Assembly: GCA_910584545.1 (NCBI GenBank) | Contig: CAJUBC010000017.1 | Location: 1-36,985, forward strand | Direction: 5' to 3' | DNA: 36,985 bases | DNA from: an uncultured Muribaculaceae bacterium | Lineage (GTDB): Bacteria > Bacteroidota > Bacteroidia > Bacteroidales > Muribaculaceae | Shown here: positions 23,379 to 28,371 of the stretch, piece by piece | Layout of the letters: each line of letters opens with the position of its first letter | Numbering within the stretch: position 1 is the first letter of the stretch | Position numbers and translations under genes: made by a program | Notes under the pieces: generated by a model | Seen by the model: the letters and a program-made list of their open reading frames with translations, nothing else | Told to the model about the DNA's origin: nothing | The model's database searches: none

Positions 23379-24110
23379 ATGAAGAGATTGATGATACCGT
23401 GCGCCGCAATGGCGCTGCTGATGAGTTCCTGCATCGAGGATAAACCTGGCGGACAGGGAATGGGATGGCTGGCCCTGACGGTTCTTTTAGTGGTCGTGGT
23501 GCCGATCGTGGTGAGTCTCATCAAAGACAAGAAGGAAGCCGACAGACGCGGCGTGAGCGTGGAGGACATCCTCGAGGAAAAGAGACGGGAACTCGAGAGG
23601 AAGCGGGAGACCCGGCGGCTGAACCAACGGCTGAACCGGAAGTTCGGGAGATCATCGGATGTGGATGACGAGCCTTCGGAATCCGAGAATGGATCCGGTT
23701 GCCGGATTAAAGATGAGGATGTACAGTTCATGGCCATCTCTGAATCGCAGCGCGAGGCTTTATTCGCCGCGAATCCTGCGACTAAGAGGACAAAATCGCT
23801 GACCGGGATTTTGGTCAATGTCGTTGGGGCAAGGTATCGTACCCCCACTGCGAAAGGGATATACTGTACTCTGGATGTCGGTGATCCGGTATCTCTGAAA
23901 CTTGATCCGGACAACGAGCATGACGACACCGCGGTAAAGGTGATGGCGAAATATAATTGCATCGGATATGTGCCGGCCGAGTATTCCAACGTAATCTATG
24001 CATATAAGTGCATGGATAAATTCGACAAGAGCTATGTCATCAAGCCTTCTCCCGGCGATGGCCTTTACGGGCTTGAGATAGTCATTTTCCTTAAACCGGG
24101 GTCTCTGTAA
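23379..24110 (+). CDS. Membrane-tethered HIRAN-domain protein
   Basis: This 243-aa protein has an N-terminal signal with lipobox-like MSSC (Cys18), a transmembrane helix at about 29-48 (LALTVLLVVVVPIVVSLI) followed by positive charges, a basic coiled-coil linker at 50-90 (EEKRRELERKRETRR) and a HIRAN domain at about 141-235. The HIRAN signature is visible: GARYR, then VGDPVSLKLDPDNEHDDTAV and NCIGYVPAEY. HIRAN domains bind the 3' ends of single-stranded DNA and usually sit in helicases or nucleases; a version tethered to a membrane is unusual. The positive-inside rule places the HIRAN part in the cytoplasm. Possible roles are superinfection exclusion or DNA sensing. No canonical promoter is evident. 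Confidence 0.7.
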   Translation: MKRLMIPCAAMALLMSSCIEDKPGGQGMGWLALTVLLVVVVPIVVSLIKDKKEADRRGVSVEDILEEKRRELERKRETRRLNQRLNRKFGRSSDVDDEPSESENGSGCRIKDEDVQFMAISESQREALFAANPATKRTKSLTGILVNVVGARYRTPTAKGIYCTLDVGDPVSLKLDPDNEHDDTAVKVMAKYNCIGYVPAEYSNVIYAYKCMDKFDKSYVIKPSPGDGLYGLEIVIFLKPGSL

Positions 24111-24133
24111 TCAGGCAGTCATTAAGTGCAGTT

Positions 24134-24170
24134 TATCGCAATTTGCGAAAAATTGCGAAAAGCTGCGATA
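24134..24170. promoter_or_regulatory. Operator-like repeat R1 (TATCGCA ... TGCGATA)
   Basis: A 37-nt element bounded by TATCGCA and TGCGATA and containing two TTGCGAAAA-type motifs. A near-identical copy with the same internal spacing lies at 28096-28132, immediately before the promoter of RNA copy 2. Here it lies about 85 nt upstream of the -7-like TATATTTG (24256-24263). Likely a protein-binding site; the factor is unknown. Confidence 0.55.
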
Positions 24171-24285
24171 TCTCTCCAGTGTGCTTTTCATTCCGGTGTT
24201 AATGCCGGAATGGAAATTATAGTTCATTGGATTGGGATATGTCGTTTGCTTTCTGTATATTTGCAGGACAAATCCTCGAAATTTA

Positions 24286-24317
24286 TTTGGCAGTATGAGT
24301 TATTTGTCGTAAACTTG
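24286..24317 (+). promoter_or_regulatory. Promoter of exported DUF4468 gene
   Basis: TTTG at 24286-24289, 20 nt, TAAACTTG at 24310-24317. The surrounding 40 bp (24282-24321) recurs at 24881-24920 with three differences, so the promoter itself has been duplicated. Start predicted near 24324, before the ATG at 24343. Confidence 0.65.
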
Positions 24318-24342
24318 CAGTTATTAACCAAAATTTTACATC

Positions 24343-24858
24343 ATGAAGAAATTTTTGATATTGATTATTTTCTCTGCATTATCAGTGTGTATGTATGCAC
24401 AAAGCTGCATAACCGGAGAAAACGTTTCTGTAGAAAATGATCATATAGTATTGAAAGGAGTTGTAAAAGTAGATTCCGTATCAGCAACTACAATCCATGA
24501 TGCCATTATCAAATGGATTTCATTGAGCTATAATGATCCTAAAACCGTAATTAAATCCGACATGCCTTCAACTATAGTATTTGAAGGATTCCTGCCTACT
24601 TCAAAATCTGATCACATCGCTCGCGTTGTTTTTGAAATCAAGGATGGGCGCTACCGTTGGACAATTAGCGACATTCTATTCTACAGCGAACTCATCGCCA
24701 GACTTGGAGGTGAGTTAAAAACAGAAATCGAAACTCAGCCGTGGTACACCGACACTAGTGGTGAAGAGAGAATAAATGAGGTAATAAAACGACACTCTGA
24801 AGCACCTTGCAATATAATAAAGGGCATCAATGGATGCATTCAAGATGATGAATGGTGA
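24343..24858 (+). CDS. Exported DUF4468-like protein
   Basis: The 171-aa protein carries a clean N-terminal signal peptide (MKKFLILIIFSALSVCMYAQ) with a predicted cleavage after the Ala-Gln region; the cysteine within could be a lipobox but lacks LxGC. The mature part matches the DUF4468 (TBP-like fold) pattern of Bacteroidales: 'AI.KWI...YND...VI......I.fEGfl' followed by HIARVVFEIKDGRYRWTISD. Function of the family is unknown; members are periplasmic or outer-membrane proteins. Its DNA is much more AT-rich than the phage core, indicating a separate origin, and it could alter the lysogen surface. Confidence 0.7.
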   Translation: MKKFLILIIFSALSVCMYAQSCITGENVSVENDHIVLKGVVKVDSVSATTIHDAIIKWISLSYNDPKTVIKSDMPSTIVFEGFLPTSKSDHIARVVFEIKDGRYRWTISDILFYSELIARLGGELKTEIETQPWYTDTSGEERINEVIKRHSEAPCNIIKGINGCIQDDEW

Positions 24859-24884
24859 TATATCAAATTTATTTCGCTGATTTA

Positions 24885-24916
24885 TTTGGCAGTGTGAATT
24901 ATTTGTCGTAAATTTG
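24885..24916 (+). promoter_or_regulatory. Promoter of RNA leader copy 1
   Basis: TTTG at 24885-24888, 20 nt, TAAATTTG at 24909-24916: a perfect Bacteroidales promoter. The start is predicted within a few bases of 24920, which is the first base of RNA strand A, so the structured leader occupies the very 5' end of the transcript. Confidence 0.75.
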
Positions 24917-24919
24917 CAG

Positions 24920-25116
24920 TGCAAAACTCACGGACGTTAGTCGTTCCCGCAGAGCGCGGTTAATGCTCGACATATCAAGCGGGCTTTTTTTATGCCCGGA
25001 CATACCAGCCATACGCGGTTGTCACCGATTCATTATATGCGCTCTTAGGAGACGACTATCGTGAGTTTTGCAACGGTGACAGCCGCTCTTTTATTAACTG
25101 CAAAACTCACGATAGT
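24920..25116 (+). ncRNA. Structured leader RNA copy 1, putative pseudoknotted switch
   Basis: A about 197-nt leader ends at the AUG of the 85-aa gene. Strand A (24920-24932, TGCAAAACTCACG) pairs with B (25060-25072). The helix continues inward with TAGTCGT (24938-24944)/ACGACTA (25052-25058) and GAGCGC (24952-24957)/GCGCTC (25039-25044). CGGGC (24980-24984)/GCCCG (24994-24998) forms a hairpin with a seven-T run in its loop. GCGGTTGTCACCG (25015-25027) pairs with CGGTGACAGCCGC (25074-25086), crossing A/B as a pseudoknot. A' (25099-25116, 18 bp) pairs perfectly with 25055-25072 and abuts the start codon, competing with A. CCCGC/GCGGG followed by T7 near 24946-24990 may act as an early terminator. 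The pairing is seen directly; switching is inference. Confidence 0.75.
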
Positions 25117-25374
25117 ATGCAAACCACAATCACATTGGGCCATGCGCCCGCAGTCCGCGCCAGTCGCGCGCTAACCAGTATCGATGTACGCAAGGCGTGC
25201 ATCCGGACAATCTCCATCATCCGCCGCAATGCGGTAACCCTCGCCGTCATGAGCGCCGTCGCCCTATACGCCGGCATCGCTCTCGGATCCGAACTCTTCA
25301 CCTGCTCGGCAGCCTTCGCAGCCCTCGGCTTCGTCCGCCTCGCCCTTCAGACGGAGAAAGGAGGTGAGCTATGA
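25117..25374 (+). CDS. Small two-helix membrane protein under RNA leader, copy 1
   Basis: This 85-aa protein starts where the leader's A' strand ends. The N-terminal 40 residues are basic and Arg-rich (APAVRASRALTSIDVRKACI). Two hydrophobic segments follow, about 42-58 (LAVMSAVALYAGIALGS) and 60-77 (FTCSAAFAALGFVRLAL), joined by a short turn, and the tail is TEKGGEL. It resembles small hairpin membrane proteins such as type I toxins or phage inhibitors, but no homology is recognised. Its stop overlaps the next start in ATGA, so the two are coupled. Copy 2 at 28372 has a divergent N-terminus but an identical membrane part. Confidence 0.7.
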   Translation: MQTTITLGHAPAVRASRALTSIDVRKACIRTISIIRRNAVTLAVMSAVALYAGIALGSELFTCSAAFAALGFVRLALQTEKGGEL

Positions 25375-25699
25375 AAATCATGATGGATGGCGCGGTGATC
25401 ACGGGCCGCGTGGCCGAGGGCCTTGACTCGCTGCAGATGGACGCCTGTGCCACTCTCGATGTCATCGACCATGCCATGCGCATGATCGTCGCCGGCGGAA
25501 CGGAACTGCCGGACAACCATCAGGAGACAGTCCTCATGCTGCGCGACCTCGTGATCCTCCGCTCCGACCTGGAGCTTGTCTGCGGATACAACGACCCCGA
25601 ATTCGACGACGACGATTACCAGGACCTCACGATGGGGTATGAGGACGAAGAGGAAGACCTCGATGATGAAGAGTACGCACCGGATCCGGAGCAATCCGA
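25234..25699 (+). repeat. 466-bp identical direct repeat, copy 1
   Basis: Bases 25234-25699 are identical to 28492-28957 by direct comparison. The repeat covers the membrane half of the 85-aa gene and most of the acidic gene. Similarity continues, with changes in the acidic repeat tail, through the downstream hairpin. Upstream, the protein N-termini and RNA strands diverge. The contrast between perfect identity and a divergent 5' half suggests recent gene conversion or duplication. Confidence 0.9.
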
Positions 25700-25766
25700 C
25701 ACCGGATCCGAACCCGACACCGGATCCGAACCCGAATCCGAACCCGAACCCGAATCCGGCGACTGA
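25371..25766 (+). CDS. Acidic protein partner, copy 1, unknown function
   Basis: The 131-aa protein begins MKIMMDGAVITGRVAEGLDS, then a helical domain (QMDACATLDVIDHAMRMIVA and QETVLMLRDLVILRSDLELV) to about residue 72, then a strongly acidic low-complexity tail with short repeats of GSEPDT/SEPE type. An unusually complete Shine-Dalgarno sequence (AAAGGAGGTGA) at 25357-25367 precedes it. A helical domain with an acidic tail could bind a basic protein such as the Arg-rich N-terminus of the 85-aa partner or mimic DNA. This is inference; no family is recognised. Copy 2 at 28629 is identical up to the repeat tail. Confidence 0.65.
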   Translation: MKIMMDGAVITGRVAEGLDSLQMDACATLDVIDHAMRMIVAGGTELPDNHQETVLMLRDLVILRSDLELVCGYNDPEFDDDDYQDLTMGYEDEEEDLDDEEYAPDPEQSDTGSEPDTGSEPESEPEPESGD

Positions 25767-25789
25767 CCGAGTCCCCGAACCGACTTTCC

Positions 25790-25825
25790 GCGCCTCCGAC
25801 GACACCGCCGGAGGCGCTATTTTTC
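25790..25825 (+). terminator. GCGCCTCCG hairpin, cargo terminator 2
   Basis: GCGCCTCCG (25790-25798) pairs with CGGAGGCGC (25809-25817), followed by TATTTTTCT. Nine-base stem with a ten-base loop and a good T-run; ends the RNA-plus-two-gene module copy 1. Confidence 0.75.
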
Positions 25826-25836
25826 TGTCAAATTAT

Positions 25837-25867
25837 TTTGCTAAATCAAAATTTAGCATTAACTTTG
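25837..25867 (+). promoter_or_regulatory. hicAB promoter with palindromic operator in spacer
   Basis: TTTG at 25837-25840, 19 nt, TAACTTTG at 25860-25867. Within the spacer a perfect palindrome GCTAAAT-CAAA-ATTTAGC occupies 25840-25857, between the two boxes. A site here would block polymerase when bound by HicB, the known HicAB autoregulator. The operator role is inferred from family behaviour and location. Confidence 0.7.
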
Positions 25868-25890
25868 CAGTGTAATCAATCGAGAGAACA

Positions 25891-26079
25891 ATGAAGTACA
25901 ACGAACTACACAGGAAACTCCGGCGTGCCGGATGTTATCCCACCGGAGAATCCCGGGCCGGTCATCCTGAGTGGTACTCGCCTCTGACGGGCAGGAGATT
26001 CACCACAAGCAATCACGAAGCTCAGGAAGTCAAGAACGGAACTCTGAGATCCATACTCCGTGACGCCGGAGTCAAGTAA
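25891..26079 (+). CDS. hicA: HicA mRNA interferase toxin
   Basis: The 62-aa protein fits the HicA family in size and sequence: a double-stranded-RNA-binding-like fold with the catalytic His in AGHPEWYSP (H24), and the typical C-terminal run NHEAQEVKNGTLRSILRDAG, which corresponds to 'H...ei..gtlr.Il..aGl'. HicA cleaves mRNA and tmRNA without ribosomes and is inhibited by HicB. The family motif GSHh is here AGHPEW, a mild variation. The gene lies first in the operon behind an operator-containing promoter; hicB follows after 75 nt. Confidence 0.85.
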   Translation: MKYNELHRKLRRAGCYPTGESRAGHPEWYSPLTGRRFTTSNHEAQEVKNGTLRSILRDAGVK

Positions 26080-26154
26080 GGGACAGACCTTGGCCCCTCC
26101 CTTTCCAACTCCGGCTAAGATAAGTTTGTTAAACAATAATAAAGCATCACGACA

Positions 26155-26562
26155 ATGAAAACAGTCAGAGTATTTATCGAACGCGGCAAGGATGGTTCAT
26201 ACGGAGCCTATATGCCGGATGATAACGGTCTCTCATACGGAGTGATCGGTGACGGCGATACAGCGGCGGCCGCTATCGCTGATTTCAGGGCGGTGTACGA
26301 GGATATGAAGGCATCCTTTCAGAAAGAGGGCCGTCCATTCGAGGAAGTCGATTTCGCCTTCTCCTACGACCTCCCCTCGTTTCTGGTCTATTACGCCGAC
26401 CTGATATCCTACAAAGGATTGTCGAAGCTCACGGGGATTGCTCCGGCCCAGCTGTCGCAGTATATCTCCGGATATCGTAACCCATCGCCCAAGACGACAC
26501 TGAAGATCCAGAATGCCCTCCATTCTTTCGGCAACGAGTTAAGTCAGCTGCAACTCGTTTGA
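26155..26562 (+). CDS. hicB: HicB antitoxin with HTH domain
   Basis: The 135-aa protein has an N-terminal HicB beta-alpha fold (MKTVRVFIERGKDGSYGAYM, then GVIGDGDTAAAAIADFRAVY). A C-terminal XRE-like HTH spans about residues 90-135 (LSKLTGIAPAQLSQYISGY, then PKTTLKIQNALHSFGNELSQ). It inhibits HicA and represses the operon, likely through the GCTAAAT palindrome in the promoter spacer. Related to the orphan HicB at 22858, so the phage carries two HicB proteins and one HicA. It ends in a hairpin with seven T. Confidence 0.85.
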   Translation: MKTVRVFIERGKDGSYGAYMPDDNGLSYGVIGDGDTAAAAIADFRAVYEDMKASFQKEGRPFEEVDFAFSYDLPSFLVYYADLISYKGLSKLTGIAPAQLSQYISGYRNPSPKTTLKIQNALHSFGNELSQLQLV

Positions 26563-26593
26563 TTACACCGCGACATTGTTCCCGCTGACTTCG

Positions 26594-26627
26594 CGCCTCC
26601 GACGTTCTGCGCCGGAGGCGTTTTTTT
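26594..26627 (+). terminator. CGCCTCCG hairpin, cargo terminator 3 (after hicAB)
   Basis: CGCCTCCG (26594-26601) pairs with CGGAGGCG (26613-26620), followed directly by seven T. The best intrinsic terminator of the four-member family. Confidence 0.85.
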
Positions 26628-26646
26628 CATGGCGGACATATCGTTC

Positions 26647-26683
26647 AAAAAAAATATCCCCGGCTCTCGATGGAACCGGGGAT
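26647..26683 (-). terminator. Terminator of leftward DUF5053 operon
   Basis: On the minus strand ATCCCCGG (complement at 26676-26683) and CCGGGGAT (complement at 26656-26663) form an 8-bp stem, followed by A then a run of T (complement of the A-run 26647-26654). It ends leftward transcription from 27442 and faces the hicAB terminator. Confidence 0.8.
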
Positions 26684-26731
26684 TGGCGTCTTTATGCCGT
26701 GCCGTCAAACAAAAGCGACATAAGGACACGC

Positions 26732-27142
26732 CTATATCCTTCCCGTGAATGCGGAAATCTGCAGCCCGATGTCATCGAGGGCGTTCCTGAATATTATTTT
26801 TTCATCGGAAGTGAACGATGCCGGCTTGCCGTTCACATTCAGTCCCTTGATGCGCTGATACAGCCATTGGCGCGTCTTGCCGAAATAATGGCGTGCTATG
26901 AATGCGAGATTGATCACCTCCGCCAGCGAACCCATCTGCTCGAGGACAGTGTATTCGGCTATCTCGGACTGAACCTTATCCATGCGTCTCGATGCCGAGC
27001 TCATGAGATAGTCTGCGGCCGCGTTCATCTCCTCGACCTTCCCCTCCTCCTTGGCCTGGGCTGTGATTTCCTTGAGATACGCCATGGCGTCCGGATCCCC
27101 GGCATCCACCATCTTTTTCCATCTGTCAATTCTCTCTTTCAT
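26732..27142 (-). CDS. DUF5053-family protein
   Basis: The 136-aa protein is helical and charged. The C-terminal half carries the DUF5053 signature: a helix SLAEVINLAFIARHYFGKTR, then WLYQRIKGLNVNGKPASFTS and a final helix FRNALDDIGLQISAFTGRI. The 'ARHYFGKTRQWLYQRI.G' motif is shared with the protein at 27750-28070 (AQYFDRSHSWFSQRLNGS). The family is confined to Bacteroidales and their mobile elements and has no known function; the HTH-like motif suggests nucleic-acid binding. It is the second gene of a leftward operon. Confidence 0.75.
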   Translation of the reverse strand: MKERIDRWKKMVDAGDPDAMAYLKEITAQAKEEGKVEEMNAAADYLMSSASRRMDKVQSEIAEYTVLEQMGSLAEVINLAFIARHYFGKTRQWLYQRIKGLNVNGKPASFTSDEKIIFRNALDDIGLQISAFTGRI

Positions 27143-27158
27143 ATCTGTCTGGTTTTTT

Positions 27159-27186
27159 CGAGAGGGAGGGAACGCCCTCCCTCTCG
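27159..27186. other. Perfect 12-bp inverted repeat between leftward genes
   Basis: CGAGAGGGAGGG (27159-27170) pairs perfectly with CCCTCCCTCTCG (27175-27186), loop AACG. It sits between the two leftward genes. On the minus strand it is followed by A, not T, so it is not a standard terminator there; it could set a transcript 3' end or stabilise processing. Confidence 0.6.
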
Positions 27187-27192
27187 ATGGAT

Positions 27193-27384
27193 TTACTTTT
27201 TCTTTTCAAACTCCTCTATCAGTTTCATCAGGTGATCCCTTTGCAGCAGAAGGCTGTCGAGTTCCTCCTCCTGTCTCTTTGTCAGCGTCACTCCTTGCTG
27301 GAGGAGCCAGCTTACCTGAAGAAGTTCTGATTTCACTCTGATGAGCTCTCCGGCCCATTGTTTCAATAACGCTTGTTTGTCCAT
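27193..27384 (-). CDS. Small coiled-coil protein, 63 aa
   Basis: The protein is read from the ATG complementary to 27382-27384 (MDKQALLKQWAGELIRVKSE). An in-frame upstream ATG at 27441 lies at the promoter's -33 region and cannot be on this transcript. The protein is a helical heptad-rich chain (LLQVSWLLQQGVTLTKRQEE) ending in a basic/acid tail. No family is recognised. It is first in the leftward operon, directly ahead of the DUF5053 gene, with which it probably acts. Confidence 0.65.
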   Translation of the reverse strand: MDKQALLKQWAGELIRVKSELLQVSWLLQQGVTLTKRQEEELDSLLLQRDHLMKLIEEFEKKK

Positions 27385-27410
27385 TATGGTATCGCTTTTG
27401 TTTGACACTA

Positions 27411-27442
27411 CAAAATTAATACACTTTTGTGAATTAAACAAA
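27411..27442 (-). promoter_or_regulatory. Leftward promoter of DUF5053 operon
   Basis: On the minus strand TTTG (complement of 27439-27442), 20 nt, TAATTTTG (complement of 27411-27418). Full match to the Bacteroidales promoter; the predicted start near 27404 decides the 27384 start codon. Confidence 0.8.
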
Positions 27443-27538
27443 TTTTCCAGCGAAAAAAATTAAATATTTTATTAGAGGGCATCGGAGATTTTTTTTGAAA
27501 AAAGTGCCGGAAAATTTTTAAAATAACGAAATTATTAT

Positions 27539-27546
27539 TAATTTTG
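27539..27546 (+). promoter_or_regulatory. Rightward promoter of small-ORF/DUF5053-like unit
   Basis: TAATTTTG at 27539-27546 with a T-run (TTTT) about 20 nt upstream instead of TTTG. It faces away from the leftward operon and leads into the small frame at 27580 and the gene at 27750. Confidence 0.55.
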
Positions 27547-27579
27547 TAATGCCAATCAGAAAGGAGGTGTGAACATGAA

Positions 27580-27705
27580 ATGAGAGACAGAAAAAGGTTG
27601 ATTGCCCGAATCCTCAATCTTCTGGAAATAATTGAAACGGAAAGCAATCAACCTATAGTGAACCAGATTCGAGGTTTGCTTTATGAGTTGAGAAACAGAT
27701 TGTAA
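27580..27705 (+). CDS. 41-aa small ORF with strong Shine-Dalgarno
   Basis: ATG 27580 opens a 41-codon frame whose product is a basic amphipathic helix (MRDRKRLIARILNLLEIIET, ending GLLYELRNRL). A complete Shine-Dalgarno AAGGAGGTG (27561-27569) lies upstream. An even shorter frame, ATG-AAA-TGA, starts at 27575, and its stop overlaps the 27580 start, so ribosomes could terminate and reinitiate. It is probably cotranscribed with the DUF5053-like gene. Not recognised as any family; translation is plausible because of the SD and codon context. Confidence 0.5.
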   Translation: MRDRKRLIARILNLLEIIETESNQPIVNQIRGLLYELRNRL

Positions 27706-27712
27706 AACAAAA

Positions 27713-27734
27713 GCCCTCGGAGAAGTCCGGGGGC
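27713..27734 (+). other. Hairpin between small ORF and DUF5053-like gene
   Basis: GCCCTCGGA (27713-27721) pairs with TCCGGGGGC (27726-27734) with one G-U pair and loop GAAG, followed by AAATTT. It begins 8 nt after the small ORF stop and could be a weak terminator or processing site separating it from the gene at 27750. Confidence 0.5.
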
Positions 27735-27749
27735 AAATTTACTAAAAAT

Positions 27750-28070
27750 ATGTATCAGGGCAAAAGAAAAATACTCAATCCTCAGAAACATGAGGAAACC
27801 CGTGCCGAAGTCATATCATGTCGTAGCGGAGCAATCTTCAATTCGTTCATCGAACTGGAGGACATAATAAACAAGACACAGCTGGCCGCGCAGTATTTCG
27901 ACCGTTCGCACAGCTGGTTCTCGCAACGCCTGAACGGAAGCATGGTCAACAATGAAAAAAGTGAGTTCAACGCCGCGGAAGCGCATCAACTCGCCGGTGC
28001 CTTCCGCGACATCGCCCGGCGCTTAACGGCCCTGGCGTCCGAAATTGACGCTGTTGCCGAAGTTGACTGA
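27750..28070 (+). CDS. Second DUF5053-like protein, 106 aa
   Basis: This 106-aa protein shares the DUF5053 motif with the leftward gene at 26732: a helix IELEDIINKTQLAAQYFDRS, then HSWFSQRLNGSMVNNEKSEF and a last helix (AGAFRDIARRLTALASEID). It lacks the long N-terminal helical part of the other copy. Two family members on opposite strands 600 bp apart, with separate promoters, suggest paralogues with different partners. It may be an HTH-type regulator; the operator-like repeat R2 begins 26 nt after its stop. Confidence 0.65.
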   Translation: MYQGKRKILNPQKHEETRAEVISCRSGAIFNSFIELEDIINKTQLAAQYFDRSHSWFSQRLNGSMVNNEKSEFNAAEAHQLAGAFRDIARRLTALASEIDAVAEVD

Positions 28071-28095
28071 CGGGAGGACCATTGGTGCCTCCGTT

Positions 28096-28132
28096 TATCG
28101 CAATTTGCGAAAAATTGCGAAAAACTGCGATA
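28096..28132. promoter_or_regulatory. Operator-like repeat R2 (TATCGCA ... TGCGATA)
   Basis: The second copy of the 37-nt element seen at 24134-24170, again bounded by TATCGCA and TGCGATA with two internal TTGCGAAAA-type motifs. It ends 4 nt before the -33 box of the RNA copy 2 promoter, an ideal operator position. Confidence 0.6.
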
Positions 28133-28136
28133 AAGT

Positions 28137-28167
28137 TTTGCAGAGTCCGAAATTTGTATTACTTTTG
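28137..28167 (+). promoter_or_regulatory. Promoter of RNA leader copy 2
   Basis: TTTG at 28137-28140, 19 nt, TACTTTTG at 28160-28167. Predicted start near 28171, the first base of RNA strand A in copy 2, as in copy 1. Confidence 0.75.
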
Positions 28168-28170
28168 CAG

Positions 28171-28371
28171 TGCTTAACATTCACGGTGATTAGTTCACCC
28201 CGCACGAGCGCGGTTAATGCTCGACACATCACCGGGCTTTTTTTATGCCCGTACATAACAGCTATACGCGGCTGTCACCGATTCATTGAATGCGCTCTTA
28301 GGAGTGAACTACTGTGGATGTTAAGCAACGGTGACAGCCGTTCTTTTGTTTAACAGCTTAACATTCACAGT
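28171..28371 (+). ncRNA. Structured leader RNA copy 2, putative pseudoknotted switch
   Basis: Same architecture as copy 1 with changed strands. A is TGCTTAACATTCAC (28171-28184), pairing with B (28314-28327, 14 bp, one G-U). The inner helix is TAGTTCAC (28191-28198)/GTGAACTA (28304-28311), then GAGCGC (28206-28211)/GCGCTC (28292-28297). The pseudoknot strands GCGGCTGTCACCG (28268-28280) and CGGTGACAGCCGT (28329-28341) also keep pairing. A' (28356-28371) pairs over 16 bp with 28311-28326 and abuts the start codon at 28372. Relative to copy 1 both A and B are longer by 2 nt, so even the length change is compensated. The unpaired core 28206-28304 is nearly identical to copy 1. Function inferred, base pairing seen. 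Confidence 0.78.

Noticed and set aside
25055..25116. Inverted repeats before the AUG as a phase-variable invertible promoter.
   Set aside because: The repeats enclose only about 26 bp with no promoter, and they differ between copies with pairing retained, which favours RNA structure.
25891..26079. Considering hicA as inactive because GSH is replaced by AGH.
   Set aside because: The catalytic His is present and the rest of the family pattern is intact, and an operator-controlled hicB follows, so activity is plausible.
28171..28327. Copy 2 leader ends look like integron attC core sites (GCTTAAC and GTTAAGC fit RYYYAAC/GTTRRRY).
   Set aside because: Copy 1 has GCAAAAC/GTTTTGC, which does not fit, no IntI-type integrase is present, and the strands vary with compensation as RNA helices do.
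28318..28353. Possible leader peptide MLSNGDSRSFV inside RNA copy 2.
   Set aside because: The frame and its ATG are absent in copy 1, so it is not a conserved part of the element.
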